Notes: generated by a model from the sequence alone, not told the origin. A DNA stretch of 64,000 nt from Ephemerocybe angulata (GCA_013368325.1 JAACJK010000110.1:372001-436000); one strand, 5' to 3'; shown: positions 1 through 11,955, counted from the stretch's first letter. Numbers and translations: made by a program.

Positions 1-2033
1 GCCATCGGTCGCGCCCGCGGAACGTTGGGACTTAGAGTCCCTTGCCTGTCTCCATACTCCGTGTTCTGGAACGAAACGTTCGCATGCGGCGGTTGTGGCG
101 GCCGACCTTGCTGGTACTGCTGTTGGTCGTCGTAGGGCCCGGGAATTGGACCAGCCGACTGCCGCCCTGGTCGAGCTGAGCGAGGAGGTCGCTGATCACT
201 CATGGTTGAGTTCAAGAGCGGTCGTAAGGCTGACGATTCGCTTATTCTTGACGGGACGAAATGACGAAAACGTTGTGGGCGAGCAGGCCAGGAAGTGAAA
301 GGGGTGTCGACTGACGCCTAAGGGCGTTCGAGATGAATTTAAGGGGTCGTCAATGTGGCAGCAGCGAGTAGAGGAGCGGAGAGGGTGGAGCTCGCTGCGG
401 ACGACGGCGTCGAGGAGGACAATGCCTGGTTGTCGCAAGGCGGTGAGAGGAACGGTGGAGAGCCAAGCAGGTCAACTTGTTTGACGACAGGCCGCCGAAA
501 ATGGCAATTCCGTCCAAATCACCCCGCTTTTGTCCCGAATAGAGCCGCGTCTGGGCCCAAACCACCGTGTTTGGTCCTTTTCCGCGTCGGCAAGATCCTC
601 GTCATGCTCCGGCTTTTGCACGTTTTCAACATCGTCCCTGTATCCTGCGGCCTGCCACCACCGTGCTCGATGTCACAGGCGATAGAAGTGCAGGGAGATC
701 GCCCGATGTGCGATCCTGAATATCCTTCACCACCGGTTCCAAAATCCAGGAATCAATGAAGTCACCAGTGACCAGCCTCATCAACGCACCCAATTTCTTC
801 GGGCATTTCCAGTGTACTGTATGCTTGCGCATCGTCATCTCTCCACCATCGGTCATGCGGCTCTGTGGGTTCCTCCATAGTCGTGTCCTCCTCGTTCCAG
901 TTGAAATGTTGCGCTCTACCCCTAACATTCTTAACCTCAAAAAGCCAAATCACAGCAGGCTTCAGGCGGGCTTCAAGGAAAACAGGAGCACAACAAACCC
1001 GGCTATATTTATCCCGCCGCTCTCTCATTTTGTGTCTACAACGAGCTACAACGCCGCCGTCAAAGTCTTGGCTGACGCGTTTCAGTTCGGTGCTTCTTCA
1101 TCGTCGCCTTCTTGCCCCTTTCGATAGCTTTCGATCCCCGAGAAGCTGATCTCTACAGTGCCATGATTCATATATTACAAGCTCAAAGGTACTCCGATTG
1201 CTTGAAGAGGGTGCTCCAGGTACTGGGGAGCGAGAGGGAGCGTGTTCGCCTGGGGCGCACGCTTCAGTGGCACAAATCCTTGTGGTTAAGCACGCGGAAT
1301 TGCCCTGACTGACGCCTTGATCGTTTTCGGACAGACAGGCTGCTTTTGAGCGCCCGCCATCTCCGGACCTTCAATTCCCTCGCAGCAAGGGGACGACGGC
1401 CTGGGAGGGCCAGGTCCAGTTTTCCGAGGTATTCATGGACGACAATGATGAGAGTAACATTGGCCTAAAAATTGGCGCCCGTCCGAGTAATACACAGATC
1501 CCAGCATCCGTTGATCCTGCCGTCCTTTGATTTCGTACTGGTCATCACAGGATTGTACAGTCATATCGGGTTATGTAGCACCGAGGGACGTTTCATAGAT
1601 GAGCCCGACACGAGTCCGCAGCAAAGCGAACTACATCGCGTCTACCTGCCGAATTATTTCTCATAAAAACCATGTCGCCTCCACGTTCCCTGATAGCTAT
1701 CAGGCAAATACTGACGCTTCTACAAGCGTCCTGCTTTCCACCTTGTTTCCACCCCTCCATCCCCAATTCAAGGGCTTGGCGAAAGCCCGCAGCGCTTATT
1801 TGGAGTACACGAGTACTAGTATAGTGCACACTTTGTAAGAAGCTTGATGCACGGCGGGTCCCTTGCGCCGTTATCGCTCTATTCCCGTAAGACAGTCATC
1901 CAACTATTGTATATTTTCAGAGCGTAAGTGAATGACAGTGTCCAGGATAGTGTATGATACATGCGCAGTTAACACAGCGGGCAGGGTAGCCGAAGCGCTG
2001 GTGATTAATTGATGCACCCCGCAGCTCGACGTA
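1..2033. other. no recognisable gene
   Basis: Short open frames occur on both strands (the longest about 134 codons at 355-759), but none shows a known domain, a consistent exon structure or a convincing start. The segment may be the edge of a decayed gene or plain intergenic DNA. It also contains the region downstream of the acetyltransferase gene that ends at 2034 on the minus strand. Confidence 0.5.
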
Positions 2034-2969
2034 TCATAAAGCGGTACTACCTTCCTCCGACTGTGCAAGTTCCCACTGGTACACATCCAGCGTCTTGGTT
2101 TCTCCCCGCACGACCGTATGGTCAGGTAGCGTAATGATATGTCTGAACCCGTTCTTCAGGAACACCTTCTTACTCCCAATATTCCCCGAGAATCTCACCG
2201 CTCGCACTATACGCGTATTCATACGAGGGAGAGCCCACTTCTTCATGATAGTCTTCACGGCTGCGGTCATTATACCCCGGCCGTGAAACGCGGGGGCGAG
2301 ATAATCTAGATAAAAGCGTCGCCATTGAGGTAACTTCAGGTAAGCGCCCATCACAGCCTGAAGCAAGAGACTCGCAGAGTACGAACCTCCAAACTCCCAG
2401 ATGATCTCTGGGTTCCCAACGTCCCTTTCATAATTTATCTTTGCATTTTCCACCTTTCTCGTCATATCGACGACATAGATATCTGGGTCCCCGAGGGACT
2501 TGACGACCTCCCCCCAGCGGCAGCACCGAAGGATATCGATAGCCCCAATTTGCAGCTCGCTCCCATCCTCGTTGACCTTCCTGATCATAGAGACCGGGCA
2601 GTCTCCGACTTTGATCAGCTCAGACTTGTCCCTCGCAGCCTCAAGATCTGCGAGAACATTGTCTGAAAGCGATCTTATATGGCCGAGCCACTTCCTGGCG
2701 TCAGCTGCAAAATGAATTGTGACACGATGAGACCCTGTCGTTGTCTGTAGAGTCCTGGAATATGGGCGCTTACATAGAAGGTATGGTACGGGAGGTCCTT
2801 GCATCCACTGATAGACCCTCGGGTCGTTCATGTAGGGCATGAACCGAGGGGCGTCGTCCCATCGTGGAGGTGTGATAATTATATCATCAAAGCCTTCGAT
2901 GCGCAGAAAAGGTTCGTCTGTTGTTGGGCTGATCTCGAGGGGTGCAAACTGAGGGTTATTGAAAGACAT
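2034..2969 (-). CDS. GNAT-family N-acetyltransferase, copy A
   Basis: Predicted acyl-CoA-dependent N-acetyltransferase of unknown substrate. Exons on the minus strand are 2774-2969, 2387-2704 and 2034-2305, giving 261 residues. The C-terminal part carries the acetyl-CoA-binding signature (HGRGIM, then an amphipathic helix and a GNIGS..VF.KNGF segment) typical of GNAT motif A/B. Both introns (2705-2773, 69 nt; 2306-2386, 81 nt) are multiples of three with no in-frame stop, so the unspliced frame stays open for 311 codons. I chose the spliced form because the downstream paralog has introns at the same two positions and the spliced products have identical length. The N-terminal part contains the PPRWDD and DPRVYQWMQGPP motifs shared with the paralog. 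It is a tandem duplicate of the gene at 3199-4110. The substrate cannot be predicted. Confidence 0.85.
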   Translation of the reverse strand: MSFNNPQFAPLEISPTTDEPFLRIEGFDDIIITPPRWDDAPRFMPYMNDPRVYQWMQGPPVPYLLCKRPYSRTLQTTTGSHRVTIHFAADARKWLGHIRSLSDNVLADLEAARDKSELIKVGDCPVSMIRKVNEDGSELQIGAIDILRCCRWGEVVKSLGDPDIYVVDMTRKVENAKINYERDVGNPEIIWEFGGSYSASLLLQAVMGAYLKLPQWRRFYLDYLAPAFHGRGIMTAAVKTIMKKWALPRMNTRIVRAVRFSGNIGSKKVFLKNGFRHIITLPDHTVVRGETKTLDVYQWELAQSEEGSTAL

Positions 2970-3198
2970 GTTTCAATAGCACGGAAGTGAGGGCTCTTAT
3001 TCCTGTCGACTCGACGTGTTTTCATCACTGATTACTTGGGCGGCCCGACGAAGCGTAACGACAGAGGCCCCGGCGCTTATTTTGAGGGATTCAAGGACCT
3101 TTTACTCTCCAAGCCAACAGACATACATCGCAAAAGGAATCTAAAATCTAAATAAACTGCCTCGCCTATACCACGTAGTCCCAAAGCCATATGCAGTC

Positions 3199-4110
3199 TC
3201 AGGAGCCTGTAGCAGTTGACTCCGGCGCCTCCCACTCGTACAAATCCAACGTCTTGCTCTCCCCTCTCACAACCGCGTGATCAGGAAGGGTAATGATATG
3301 CCTGAACCCATTCTTCAAGAAGACCTTCCCACTCCCAATGTTCCCTGCGAAAGTTCCCGCCCGCATGATGTGCACATTCATACGAGGGAGAGCCCACTTC
3401 TGCATGATCGTCCGCACGGCGGCGGTCATGATACCCCGGCTGTGGAACGCAGGTGCAAGGTAATCTAGCGCATCATCGACTCATAAGCGCCCGTACCTGC
3501 AATCCGACAAGCTTATCAAGAAAGAAACACGAACCTCCAAACTCCCAGATAATATCAGGGTCGCCAATATTCCGCTCTTTATTCCTCCCTTCATTCCCCT
3601 CCTTTCTTGTCAAGTCGACAACATACGTGTTAGGGTCTTCTTGGGACTTGACGACCTCCCCGCAGTCATGACTCCGGATGATGTCGATGCTCCCAATCTG
3701 CTGTTCACTCCCATCCTCGTTCACCTTCCTGATCATACTGACCGGACAGTGCCCGACGGTGATAAGCTCAGCCGAGTCCTTCGCAGCTTCAAGCTCCTCG
3801 AGGACTTCGTCCGAGAGCGGCTTTACATGGTTCAGCCATGACTCCGCGTCAGCTGCAAGTTGGGCAGGTCAATCATGGGTCTCGAAGTAAGATACGTTTG
3901 ATGCTCACAAGGTAGGTATGGGACAGGTGGCCCTTGCATCCACTGCCAGACCCGAGGGTCATTTAGGTGGGGTATGATCTGAGGCCCATCGTCCCATCGC
4001 GGAGGAGTGATAATGATGTCATCGTATCCCTCGATGCGAAGGAACGGCTCCCCAGTTGCAGCATTCACCTCCAGAGGCGCGAGTTGCGGATTATACGTTG
4101 AAGAAGCCAT
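3199..4110 (-). CDS. GNAT-family N-acetyltransferase, copy B
   Basis: Tandem paralog of the upstream-numbered neighbour at 2034-2969, on the same strand with 229 nt between them. Exons on the minus strand are 3909-4110, 3535-3852 and 3199-3464 (202, 318 and 266 nt), coding 261 residues, exactly the length of copy A. Intron positions and phases (both phase 1) match copy A. Here the introns are 56 and 70 nt and break the frame, which confirms the splice sites. The acetyl-CoA-binding region (a GIM motif followed by TAAVRTIM) and the C-terminal GNIGS..VF.KNGF block are intact. The middle exon differs from copy A at scattered positions, so the duplication is not very recent. Function is inferred from the fold only. 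The first exon begins MASSTYNPQLAPLEV. Confidence 0.88.
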
Positions 4111-4966
4111 GGTTTTTTGAGGGATATGGAATGAATGTGAGTGGTTTTAAGCTGAGAGATAGGTTGATGTGAGTCAGTGGTAAATATCGACTCGAGTCAA
4201 ATTTCATCATTATATTCTGATTGTTTAGCGCGGACCATGCTGCTCGCCGTGTGTAGGCGCCTAGAGATAGGGGCCCTTTGGGGAAAGGCGATGACCGGTC
4301 GAGCCCAATGAAGTCTCAAGAGGTGGCCTAGGGCTGTATCATACGGCATAGAGAGGATAACGATCAGGATGGTTGTATGTTGCAAACGGCCTCTTGGTGT
4401 CTCGGCGTCTAAAAGGTCCTCGGACTCCCGACGGGCATTCCAAACGGTGGGAGTGGCCAAAGTCTGGGGAGATTCTCAACGGATAACGTACCTTCATTCA
4501 AGTAATGTTGCCCCTTATGCTGGACCCGCTTTAGCTTGCCCATGGTTATTCCGACTTATCTTTGGAACAGTGAGACGAAATGGCTTTGACTGGCCAATGG
4601 TCGGAGGCGTGTTCGCAAAGAAGCCGTAAGCTGGATAAGAACCAATGGCGGAGTCCAACGGGCATCTGTTCTTGATGAATAGGGAGAAGGTATTCTAAGA
4701 CAACGGTATCCCTCTCGAGAACCCTCGCCTTTCGAGGGCAGGATGTGGACACACAAGTGGGCCAACGGCGGGCCCCGAGGAAAGGAAGGTGACGGCTGAA
4801 AGGTTTTGGCTCGCAAGGTCCGTCGCATCGAGGCCGAAGTCTCGAGGAGCTCCTCTAGAGGCTCAAACCTCTCCACGAAGTCGTACGAGAAAGCCCTGTC
4901 TGGATGAGAGAAAGCAGAGTGATACGCCTTCGTCGCCTCTCGTGACCTGGGGTGTTAATGGTTCAG

Positions 4967-5018
4967 AGCCCCCAGCTGTACAGGTGTTGGGAACTGGTAC
5001 ACCTGTCACCTGGGGCCT
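4967..5018. repeat. imperfect inverted repeat
   Basis: A left arm at 4967-4987 and a right arm at 4999-5018 pair imperfectly around an 11-nt spacer. The core is ACAGGTGT facing ACACCTGT with CCCC/GGGG flanks. No target-site duplication or adjoining element is evident. Confidence 0.45.
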
Positions 5019-5967
5019 CCCTAGGGCAAAAGTTCACGGAACAGGGAATATCAAAGTTAACCTCCGCTAGATTGAGGCCGAAAAGTTTATCCATAGACAA
5101 GAACATTCAAGCTCGACAGCCAAATTAGGTGTGGTATTACTCCGAGGGTCGAGCAGTGATATCCGAGCGCGAGGTACGCCTTTTGAGACCGTAGAGCCGT
5201 AGCCTGAGTTGTCCCAGAGATATCGACCGCACCAAAGCCAACGCAGCTGTACCGTGGACACAAGAGTTCGCTCCCGGTTTCGATCTAATGACAGAAGCGG
5301 CCCCAAGGAATATCGAACATTGCAGACAAGAATCTGATGCAAGAGAAGGGCTTCTGCCCATAAAGAATAGCGGTGGGATGACATAGCTTGGACAAGGCGG
5401 AAGAAGAGGAAGTGTAAATTCGGGCGCGATACGACGAGTCGGTGTAGCCCCTGCCTTGATGACCCGATTGCGGTGACGTTGCCAATTTTCCGTCGAGTTT
5501 CGAATTTGTAATGAACCAAAGAATAGACTGAGCCCGTAGAAAGCGAGCCTCGCACTCTACAACGACCCCGAGTTGGCGACAAGGAAGTAGGAAGCAAAGT
5601 GCTCTCCACTCGAAGTCCAACACGACGACCCCACTGTACCCGGACCGGCGCTTACGCTAGCGGCCCGATCACCGCCCGAAGCGCCAAGTCCCTTCAAGCG
5701 CTTGTTCAGCTCTTTCTTCCTTCTTTCCTTCTTCGAAAGCACCACTTTCTCTGCTAAGATCCCCCTCTACTCTAATTCGACGACACCAAAGAGGCATCAA
5801 AGATTCTTCCTCGAAAATGCATCGCGTGGCGTAAAGTTCTCATGGTGTACATACATTAAGAATTTTGGGCACTCTTGGCTTCTTCTGGTGTTATAGTGGT
5901 TATATGTCGGAAACATAGCACATGCCGAGGGTCTTGCTCCTGCAAGAAGGCAGGTATCCAAGTCTTG

Positions 5968-5973
5968 TATAAA
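5968..5973 (+). promoter_or_regulatory. TATA-like element of the MFS gene
   Basis: TATAAA lies 50 nt before the ATG at 6024. The position is plausible for a core promoter, but the motif alone is weak evidence. Confidence 0.35.
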
Positions 5974-6023
5974 GGCTCCTGGGTTTCCACTCTACGTGAC
6001 CCACCCGTACCTTCTGCCTCGTC

Positions 6024-8265
6024 ATGTCAGAAAAACGCTCTTCCATCGAGCAAGAGGCTGAGAAAGGTAGCGTTCAGGCCATTGAGAACGTTGCCCGAGG
6101 TGGTTCGGAAGAGAGCATTGACCCGGAGGCGGAGAAAAAGCTTGTAAGAAAGCTGGACTGGATACTCCTACCTCTCTTCACCGTCATCTGTGAGTACACT
6201 TTCTTAACTGTCACCACTGGCCTTGTGTTTACCCGCCTTAGATGGATTGAACTACATCGATAGGTACGGTGTCTTAATTTGAGCTAGATAGAACACAAAA
6301 CTAAAATTCTGCTATCTAGGACCGCGATTGGTATGTCATTATGCTTGTGACGTTCCTCACGTTCTGACCGTTCGCGTGTACCAGGGAATGCCAAAGTTGC
6401 AGGTTTGTCTCAAAATCGTGGTCCGTACCCTCCTGTCTGACAGTTGAACTCTATAGGACTCGAAAAAGATCTTGGAATGTCGGGGACGGACCTCAACATA
6501 ACCTTGACGATATTTTATACCTTCGTGCGTGGACTCAATCACTCAATCGGCGACCAGATGAACATTCTAATCCTTCCTCTCAGTACATCCTCGCTGACAT
6601 CCCATCCAACCTTATCCTAAAACGCTACGGCTCAATCCTCCTCGCCATCCTCACCATTGGCTTCGGTGCTATCTCAATAGCGTCGGCCTTCGTGACAAAC
6701 ATGAAAAGCCTGATAGCTACGAGGGTGTTCCTCGGTTTATTCGAGGGAGGAACCCTGGTCAGTCTCTAGCATTCCATCCCGCTCCATGATGATTAACATT
6801 CTGTTCAAAGTCCGGCTTGATCTACATACTCTCGAGGGTAAGCACCCCTGTCTTAATCCCCGCCGTTTGAAATAATAAGCCGTTCCCTCCAGTACTACAG
6901 ACGAAAGGAACTGGTCCTCCGTATCGGCCTTTTCAACGGTATCGCGCCAGCCCTCTCCGGAGCCTGTACGTGTCTTCCCTTCCTCCAACGGGCCGACGAG
7001 TACTGACAAACCACATGCGCCACCTCAAGTCGGTGGTTTAATCGCATCTGCCCTTCTGCGAATCGGAGACTTCGGGTACATCAAACGATGGAGGAAGGTC
7101 AGTACCGTTCCCAGTATCTCCGAACCTTCCACCACTGACATTCGCATGATAGATCTTCCTCATTGAGGGCGTGCTAACTGTCGCGTTCGGGATTGCGTTG
7201 CTATGGATCATGCCCGACGACCCGACGGTCACCAAGATGCTCAACGAGGAGGAGCGCAAGCTGGCTATCCGACGAATTGAATCAGACCAAGTTATCAAGA
7301 CCCAGGGCCGGAAAGAGAAGACTTCCGCGAAGCTCGTCTCGCATTCGTTCAGCATTATCGTGAGTGCCACCACAAATACCATTGCCATGTCGGGCTGACG
7401 ATGTTGTAGACTGTTGGATGTATCATCAGCTTTATCACCCTGAACATGTCGTTCCAAGGCATGAGCCTCTTCCTACCAACGGTCATTAACTCCCGTCTGT
7501 TACCCTCTTCCTGGTGTCAGCACCACCGACTCACTCACAACTACAGAGGGCACGTACTCAACGGTGGAAGTCCAGCTCAGGACCGTCCCCCCATTCCTCG
7601 CTGGGGCCGGCTGGGTAGCCCTCAACTCCTACTTCAGTTACAAAATCCGCATGCGCAGCGTCCCTCTCATATCCTCCGTGCTCATAGTCGTGGTGGGGTA
7701 CATCATCGCCGTAACGACGCAGAACCCCCAAGCGCGGTATGCTGCCTGCCATTTGATGATCATGGGAGGTTGCGTCGGAGGACCTATGGTACGTTGTTCA
7801 CCCTCGCTTCTTGGGTACGGCGCTCTGGTTCTGACTGGTTGTCTTTTCATATCACTTCCTTTAGATTATAGCTTGGGGCACTGATAACGCGGCACCCGAT
7901 ACGATGCGTGCAGTCGTCAGCGCAGCCATCTGCGGTTTTGGCGCCATAGGCTCAGTCATCGCGTACGTGCCACTCACCCCCTCCCTATCTACCCTCTCCT
8001 CAACGCTAAATTACTTACCCCCTTACTCTACCTCAGCATGTGGACGTACCTCCCCTCCGACGCCCCGAACTACAAGAAAGGCAACTCCATCGTCCTAGGC
8101 GCAGTGACCTGCTCCTGCCTCGTCGCCGTCTTCCTCGCCTTCTACATCAGATGGGAGAACGGGAAGCGCGCAAGGGGGGAGCGCGACCACCGGCTTGAGG
8201 GGAAGTCGCCTGAGGAGCTCGAGAACTTGGGATACCTGCATCCTCAGTTCCGGTATCAGATTTAA
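6024..8265 (+). CDS. MFS transporter, Dal5/anion-cation symporter type
   Basis: Plasma-membrane transporter of the major facilitator superfamily, most like the allantoate/nicotinate/biotin permease group (ACS, Dal5-like); the real substrate is unknown. Fourteen exons: 6024-6189, 6242-6263, 6320-6330, 6385-6402, 6457-6524, 6584-6757, 6811-6837, 6893-6965, 7030-7097, 7153-7359, 7410-7494, 7547-7788, 7865-7962, 8037-8265. They join in frame to 495 residues, the usual family length. TM1 is followed by the family signature LNYIDRTAIGNAKV, which is assembled from four small exons (two only 11 and 18 nt). Further marks are FEGGTLSG after TM4, DFGYIKRWRK in the central loop, and VEVQLRTVPPF before TM7-8. 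The N-terminus is charged and cytosolic, and the C-terminus is hydrophilic. Exon boundaries rest on conserved-frame logic; the micro-exons are the least certain. Confidence 0.88.
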
Positions 8266-10365
8266 TGGGCCTTCCTTCCCTCGAAATCGCCGACTAGCTA
8301 CCAGGTGTATGACCCTGGAATAGCCTTAGACTTGATCATGCACGTCTTTCTTTCGTAAGTAGAGGCAACGGCTTGTTCTGTCACACTGTATCATATTCGT
8401 TCAATGTATGTATTTGTATTAGCCAATCTTCATCCTTTCCATCCCTCAGAATATTTACGGTCTGGAACACTGAAGCCCAATGTGAGTGAGTGAGTTCAAC
8501 CCTGCCATTTGCAACGTGCATCGGTCCCGATGAACGGTCGAGGATCCCCCGATGATCCACCAACGTTTATGCGCCATCCCTGATACTTGCATCGACCTCC
8601 TCTCACAGGCCAAATGAAAGATCAGAGTCCTAGTCTATTTAATCAGGGAAGTAGTGTACCTCCTAGCCCTCGACGAAGCTTGATAGCAGCAAGAGCAGTG
8701 CAATCACCATCGAGCATCGCGTCAAGGAAGACAGTAACAGCATAACCCTCTTCAGCTTCGGAGTACACGGGCACTGGCAGCCTTATGAACGGAACAAAAA
8801 GCGGAGGTAAGCCCTTGCGCGACCCAAATATGGACCTCCGAAACCTCCATCCGACCTATCCGTTGTTGAACGTTGGCCAAGACCGCCCAAGCGCCGGCTT
8901 GGCTTCATTCAAGCTTCATTCAAGCTTCATCCGCCCTGTTCCTTGTCTGGGGAAAGGATAGCCCTGTCTGTCACAGCCAACCAACCATTGCACGTATCCC
9001 AACAGAGCAACGTGCGCGTTCGTATTGTACCGCACTAACCACCGCCTGTCTACTCCGAGCCAATCAACCCCCCTCGAGAGCTAACCTTACCATTCTGGGC
9101 CTCGTTTCGCGACACCCGCGCCGCACGCACGCACGCAGCACTTCCCAAATGAGCAGAGATAGCGCAGTGGTGCTAGTCAGTCCGTCAATCTATCCTCCGA
9201 CGTTATCATCATTACTTGACCCGAGTTAAGCAAGTCAAGAGCTGTGTGTCACGCCGAGGAAGAAGGCGTGCTTTATCTACCTACCCTATTATTACTCAGT
9301 GCTATCAGCAAGCGCTGCGTTCGGAGTACCTGATATATAGCACCTCCGTGTATTCCATCCCCCGCGTCCCTTCCCCTCACACTGCAGGGGCCAACAGCCA
9401 ACCAACCAACACTTACCTACCAACACCTTTCCTTACCTACCCCTCCACAAACCACCTGACTACTCCCACAACCCATCCAATTGTTTCATCGTTCGTCAAC
9501 CCGAGCCCAGTTCCGTAACCACCCAACCTGGTCGCGGTCGATCCGTCACTCAGCGTCATAGCTTGGACCCTCGGTCTCCCCATTGACACTCACTCCGCCC
9601 CTTCCTTGTTCCGGCGCGACAACAACAACCGACTCCTCGATACATACTCAATTGGGTATGTCCCATCCCATATAACAATGGCGTCATGCTGAGCGTCAAC
9701 CCATACAGTCCCGACCCAATTTAAACCCGACCGCAGACCCCCTGCACGCATCGCACATACCCCACCCAGTTCTTGCCTGAGCACCACTCCCCAAGAGAAG
9801 CATCGTCGAACGCCCAGTATTCCCTCCAAGTACCCGATCTAACAAGGTGAGCGACACATTCCAGACGGGCAACAAAAGCGGATTGTCGGACCACTTGCTT
9901 GCTTGGTTATCATCGGGCCAGAGCCAAGCCTCCGAGTTATACTCGGTAAACCGCTATGTCGACCACTGCATACCTGTCGGCAGACCTGCGGCTCCAGACC
10001 CGAGCGTGGTTCCCCGTACATTCAAGCGCCAGTCAGGAGTTGAAGTGAGACTGACCGCCCTTATCGCCCTCTTGTCACAGGTCCACCAATCACCCCCCAT
10101 TCATCCGAACCAGTATATCCATATCCAACCGTCCGAGTCGCCCATCACATTTAAGCTCGCTCCCTCACTCGTCCCCGCCTCAAGGACCCGGACCCGGACA
10201 CCGACCCCAGCCAGCCATATCCATCCGTGTCAGAGCCTCCTCTCCTATCTTATCTCCTCTCTCCACGGCAAGCTCAACCGATAAACGACAATAGAACGAT
10301 ACATTACTCACCAAGTCTTCATCCAACTCACTCCACCCGTCTAGTACTCCCCCAACCAAACGACA
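8266..10365. other. long gene-free, C/T-rich stretch
   Basis: No domain-bearing frame is seen on either strand. The DNA from about 9050 to 10365 is strongly C- and CT-rich with CAACCAAC-type runs, as in fungal promoters and leaders, and ends at the ATG at 10366. It also contains an 11-nt direct repeat at 8902-8930 and a short GCAC run near 9130. Most of it is probably the promoter and 5' untranslated region of the next gene. Confidence 0.55.
8902..8930 (+). repeat. 11-nt direct repeat, 2.6 copies
   Basis: GCTTCATTCAA occurs at 8902-8912 and 8913-8923, followed by a partial third copy at 8924-8930. It looks like simple slippage. Confidence 0.85.
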
Positions 10366-11106
10366 ATGGCAGCACCCACCACCGCACCCTCCAAGACCCT
10401 CCGCATTTCCACCAAGCCGACCGAAGACTCCACACAGACCCCTGCGCCCCTCCCCCCTCTCCTCTACCTCAAAGAAGACAAAGACACCCTCGCCTTCGAG
10501 CACGACCGGCAAAAGGCAAAGAAGACGCTAGACCGCGCGCGAACGAAGGCACGGAAAGCCTTCGGGGGCTGGGGCACACCGCACCGTGCAAGCAGTCGCG
10601 ACAGGGACAGAGAAAGTCGAACGAATGGGAACGCAGGGCAGGAGGCGCGGAGGGTCGTCGCGGGGCTGGAGGATAGGGAGCTCGCGGGGCTCCTCTCTTC
10701 GCCCGCAGAGACGCGAGATGTGCAGCAGGATGGCATGCCACTGCCAGTGGGCGTGCGCGAGACGCCGTTTACAGAGGTCAGACTCGCGGATCTCGTGCTC
10801 CTGGCTGCGTCCGCTGGCGAGGTGCCGGCGGTCAAGGGGAGTGGGCGGCGGGCGAGGGGGACTAAGGGCGGTGTGGGCAAGGGCGGGTTGGATGGGGAGT
10901 TTGAGCTTGTGCCGCATGTGCGGTCGGTGATTGTGCTGGACGAGCAGCAGTTCCAGGGGCAGGTGGGGTGGGAGGACGGCTGGGACGTTGTGGAGAGCAG
11001 TGAGAGCGAGTTGTCCTCGGATGATGGAGCGTTGGGGAGGGGGGCGAAGGCGTCGTATGCGAAGGTCGCTGCGTCGGGGTTCAAGCTAGACTCTGCTGCC
11101 AAGTAA
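10366..11106 (+). CDS. hypothetical protein, intronless
   Basis: I do not recognise this gene. It is a single uninterrupted frame of 246 codons with a good start context (CGACAATGG) after a CT-rich leader. The N-terminal third is Thr/Pro-rich. A basic, helical stretch follows at about residues 44-75 (KEDKDTLAFEHDRQ..KKTLDRARTKARK). The middle (about 85-150) is charged, with VVAGLEDRELAGLL and FTEVRLADLVLL possibly helical. The C-terminal part has an acidic WEDGWDVVESSESELSSDDG segment. No signal peptide or membrane segment is visible. The strand and frame are supported by the long open frame and third-position G/C bias. It could be a nuclear or cytosolic regulator, but nothing in the sequence gives a function. 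Confidence 0.65.
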   Translation: MAAPTTAPSKTLRISTKPTEDSTQTPAPLPPLLYLKEDKDTLAFEHDRQKAKKTLDRARTKARKAFGGWGTPHRASSRDRDRESRTNGNAGQEARRVVAGLEDRELAGLLSSPAETRDVQQDGMPLPVGVRETPFTEVRLADLVLLAASAGEVPAVKGSGRRARGTKGGVGKGGLDGEFELVPHVRSVIVLDEQQFQGQVGWEDGWDVVESSESELSSDDGALGRGAKASYAKVAASGFKLDSAAK

Positions 11107-11955
11107 GGCGCCGGGTCTTGTGCCTTGGCTCTCAACGAAGATCTTATGACTCCCTATGACTCTCCTGCGGTACTTACCCATCGCGTATGACCTCTGTTCC
11201 TTGTTCCTCGATCACGATCGCCGCTGTTAGGCTTCGATTGTGCTTGGCTCTGGGACTTTTATATCTTAGAGAAATCAGTATCGACGATAATACCATACCC
11301 TCATATGTAACACACCATGTAATCAAATGCTCTTCTGTTTCACATCGTCTCTGGAATTTCTACAGGGGACTCTCATGGGCCCCTCAGGACTTCTTAGCTT
11401 CGCCCTGCGACGCCCCGCTACCCCGCATCTTGGCAAGTCAAAGAGATCAGCGGAACCTTGTGGGGTTTCCGTTTGAATTACGTCTGTATCACTCTGTATC
11501 ACTGGGCAACTGTCTGCGATGGCCTTCAAAGTGTATCTCGGGCGGGGAGGGACCCGGCGAGATGGTGGTGGTTAGCGCTCAAGAAGGACACGGCATCAGA
11601 GATCAGGCCGTGAACCAAGAGTCATGTCTGATGGAACTGTATAGAACCGGGGTTTATCGTGCTGCTTTGGTCTATTGATGTACGTTTGGGTGCCTCGTTG
11701 CGTTTTGTTTTCCGGGGCCGTGGTGCTTGGAGGTGTCGAGGACGACGGCTGAGAAAGCCCTGCTATTGCTTCCTTCCCCCAGACCACGAGCTCATCGTCG
11801 TCGGCTGCACCAGCGACGTCATTCTCGACGGCCATCCCCGCTGCCAGCCACCTCCTGCGCTGTTCATGTACTTTTCCTAATTCCCAGATACACCTCCGCA
11901 GCCCACGATAGCCACTTCATTGATCTGCAAGCATATCAGTGCCTGGTAGCAATAG
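11107..11955. other. intergenic spacer
   Basis: This is 849 nt between two plus-strand genes. Open frames of up to 163 codons (11187-11678) have no recognisable domain and a composition unlike the neighbours. It probably holds the 3' end of the upstream gene and the promoter of the GRAM-VASt gene. Confidence 0.5.

Larger units (their letters stand above)
4111..6023. other. intergenic, no recognisable gene
   Basis: This segment separates the divergently transcribed GNAT pair (-) from the MFS transporter (+). Open frames of up to 180 codons (5067-5609, minus) show no domain. It holds an imperfect inverted repeat at 4967-5018 and a TATA-like element just upstream of the transporter. It may include old, unrecognisable coding relics. 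Confidence 0.5.

Noticed and set aside
355..759. 134-codon plus-strand frame and overlapping minus-strand frames near the window start
   Set aside because: No recognisable domain, and the overlapping open frames on both strands are typical of chance in GC-rich DNA.
5067..5609. 180-codon minus-strand frame
   Set aside because: It has no family resemblance, no supported start and overlaps other chance frames. It may be a relic, but nothing supports it.
11187..11678. 163-codon plus-strand frame
   Set aside because: No domain and no gene structure; it is likely spacer between two real genes.
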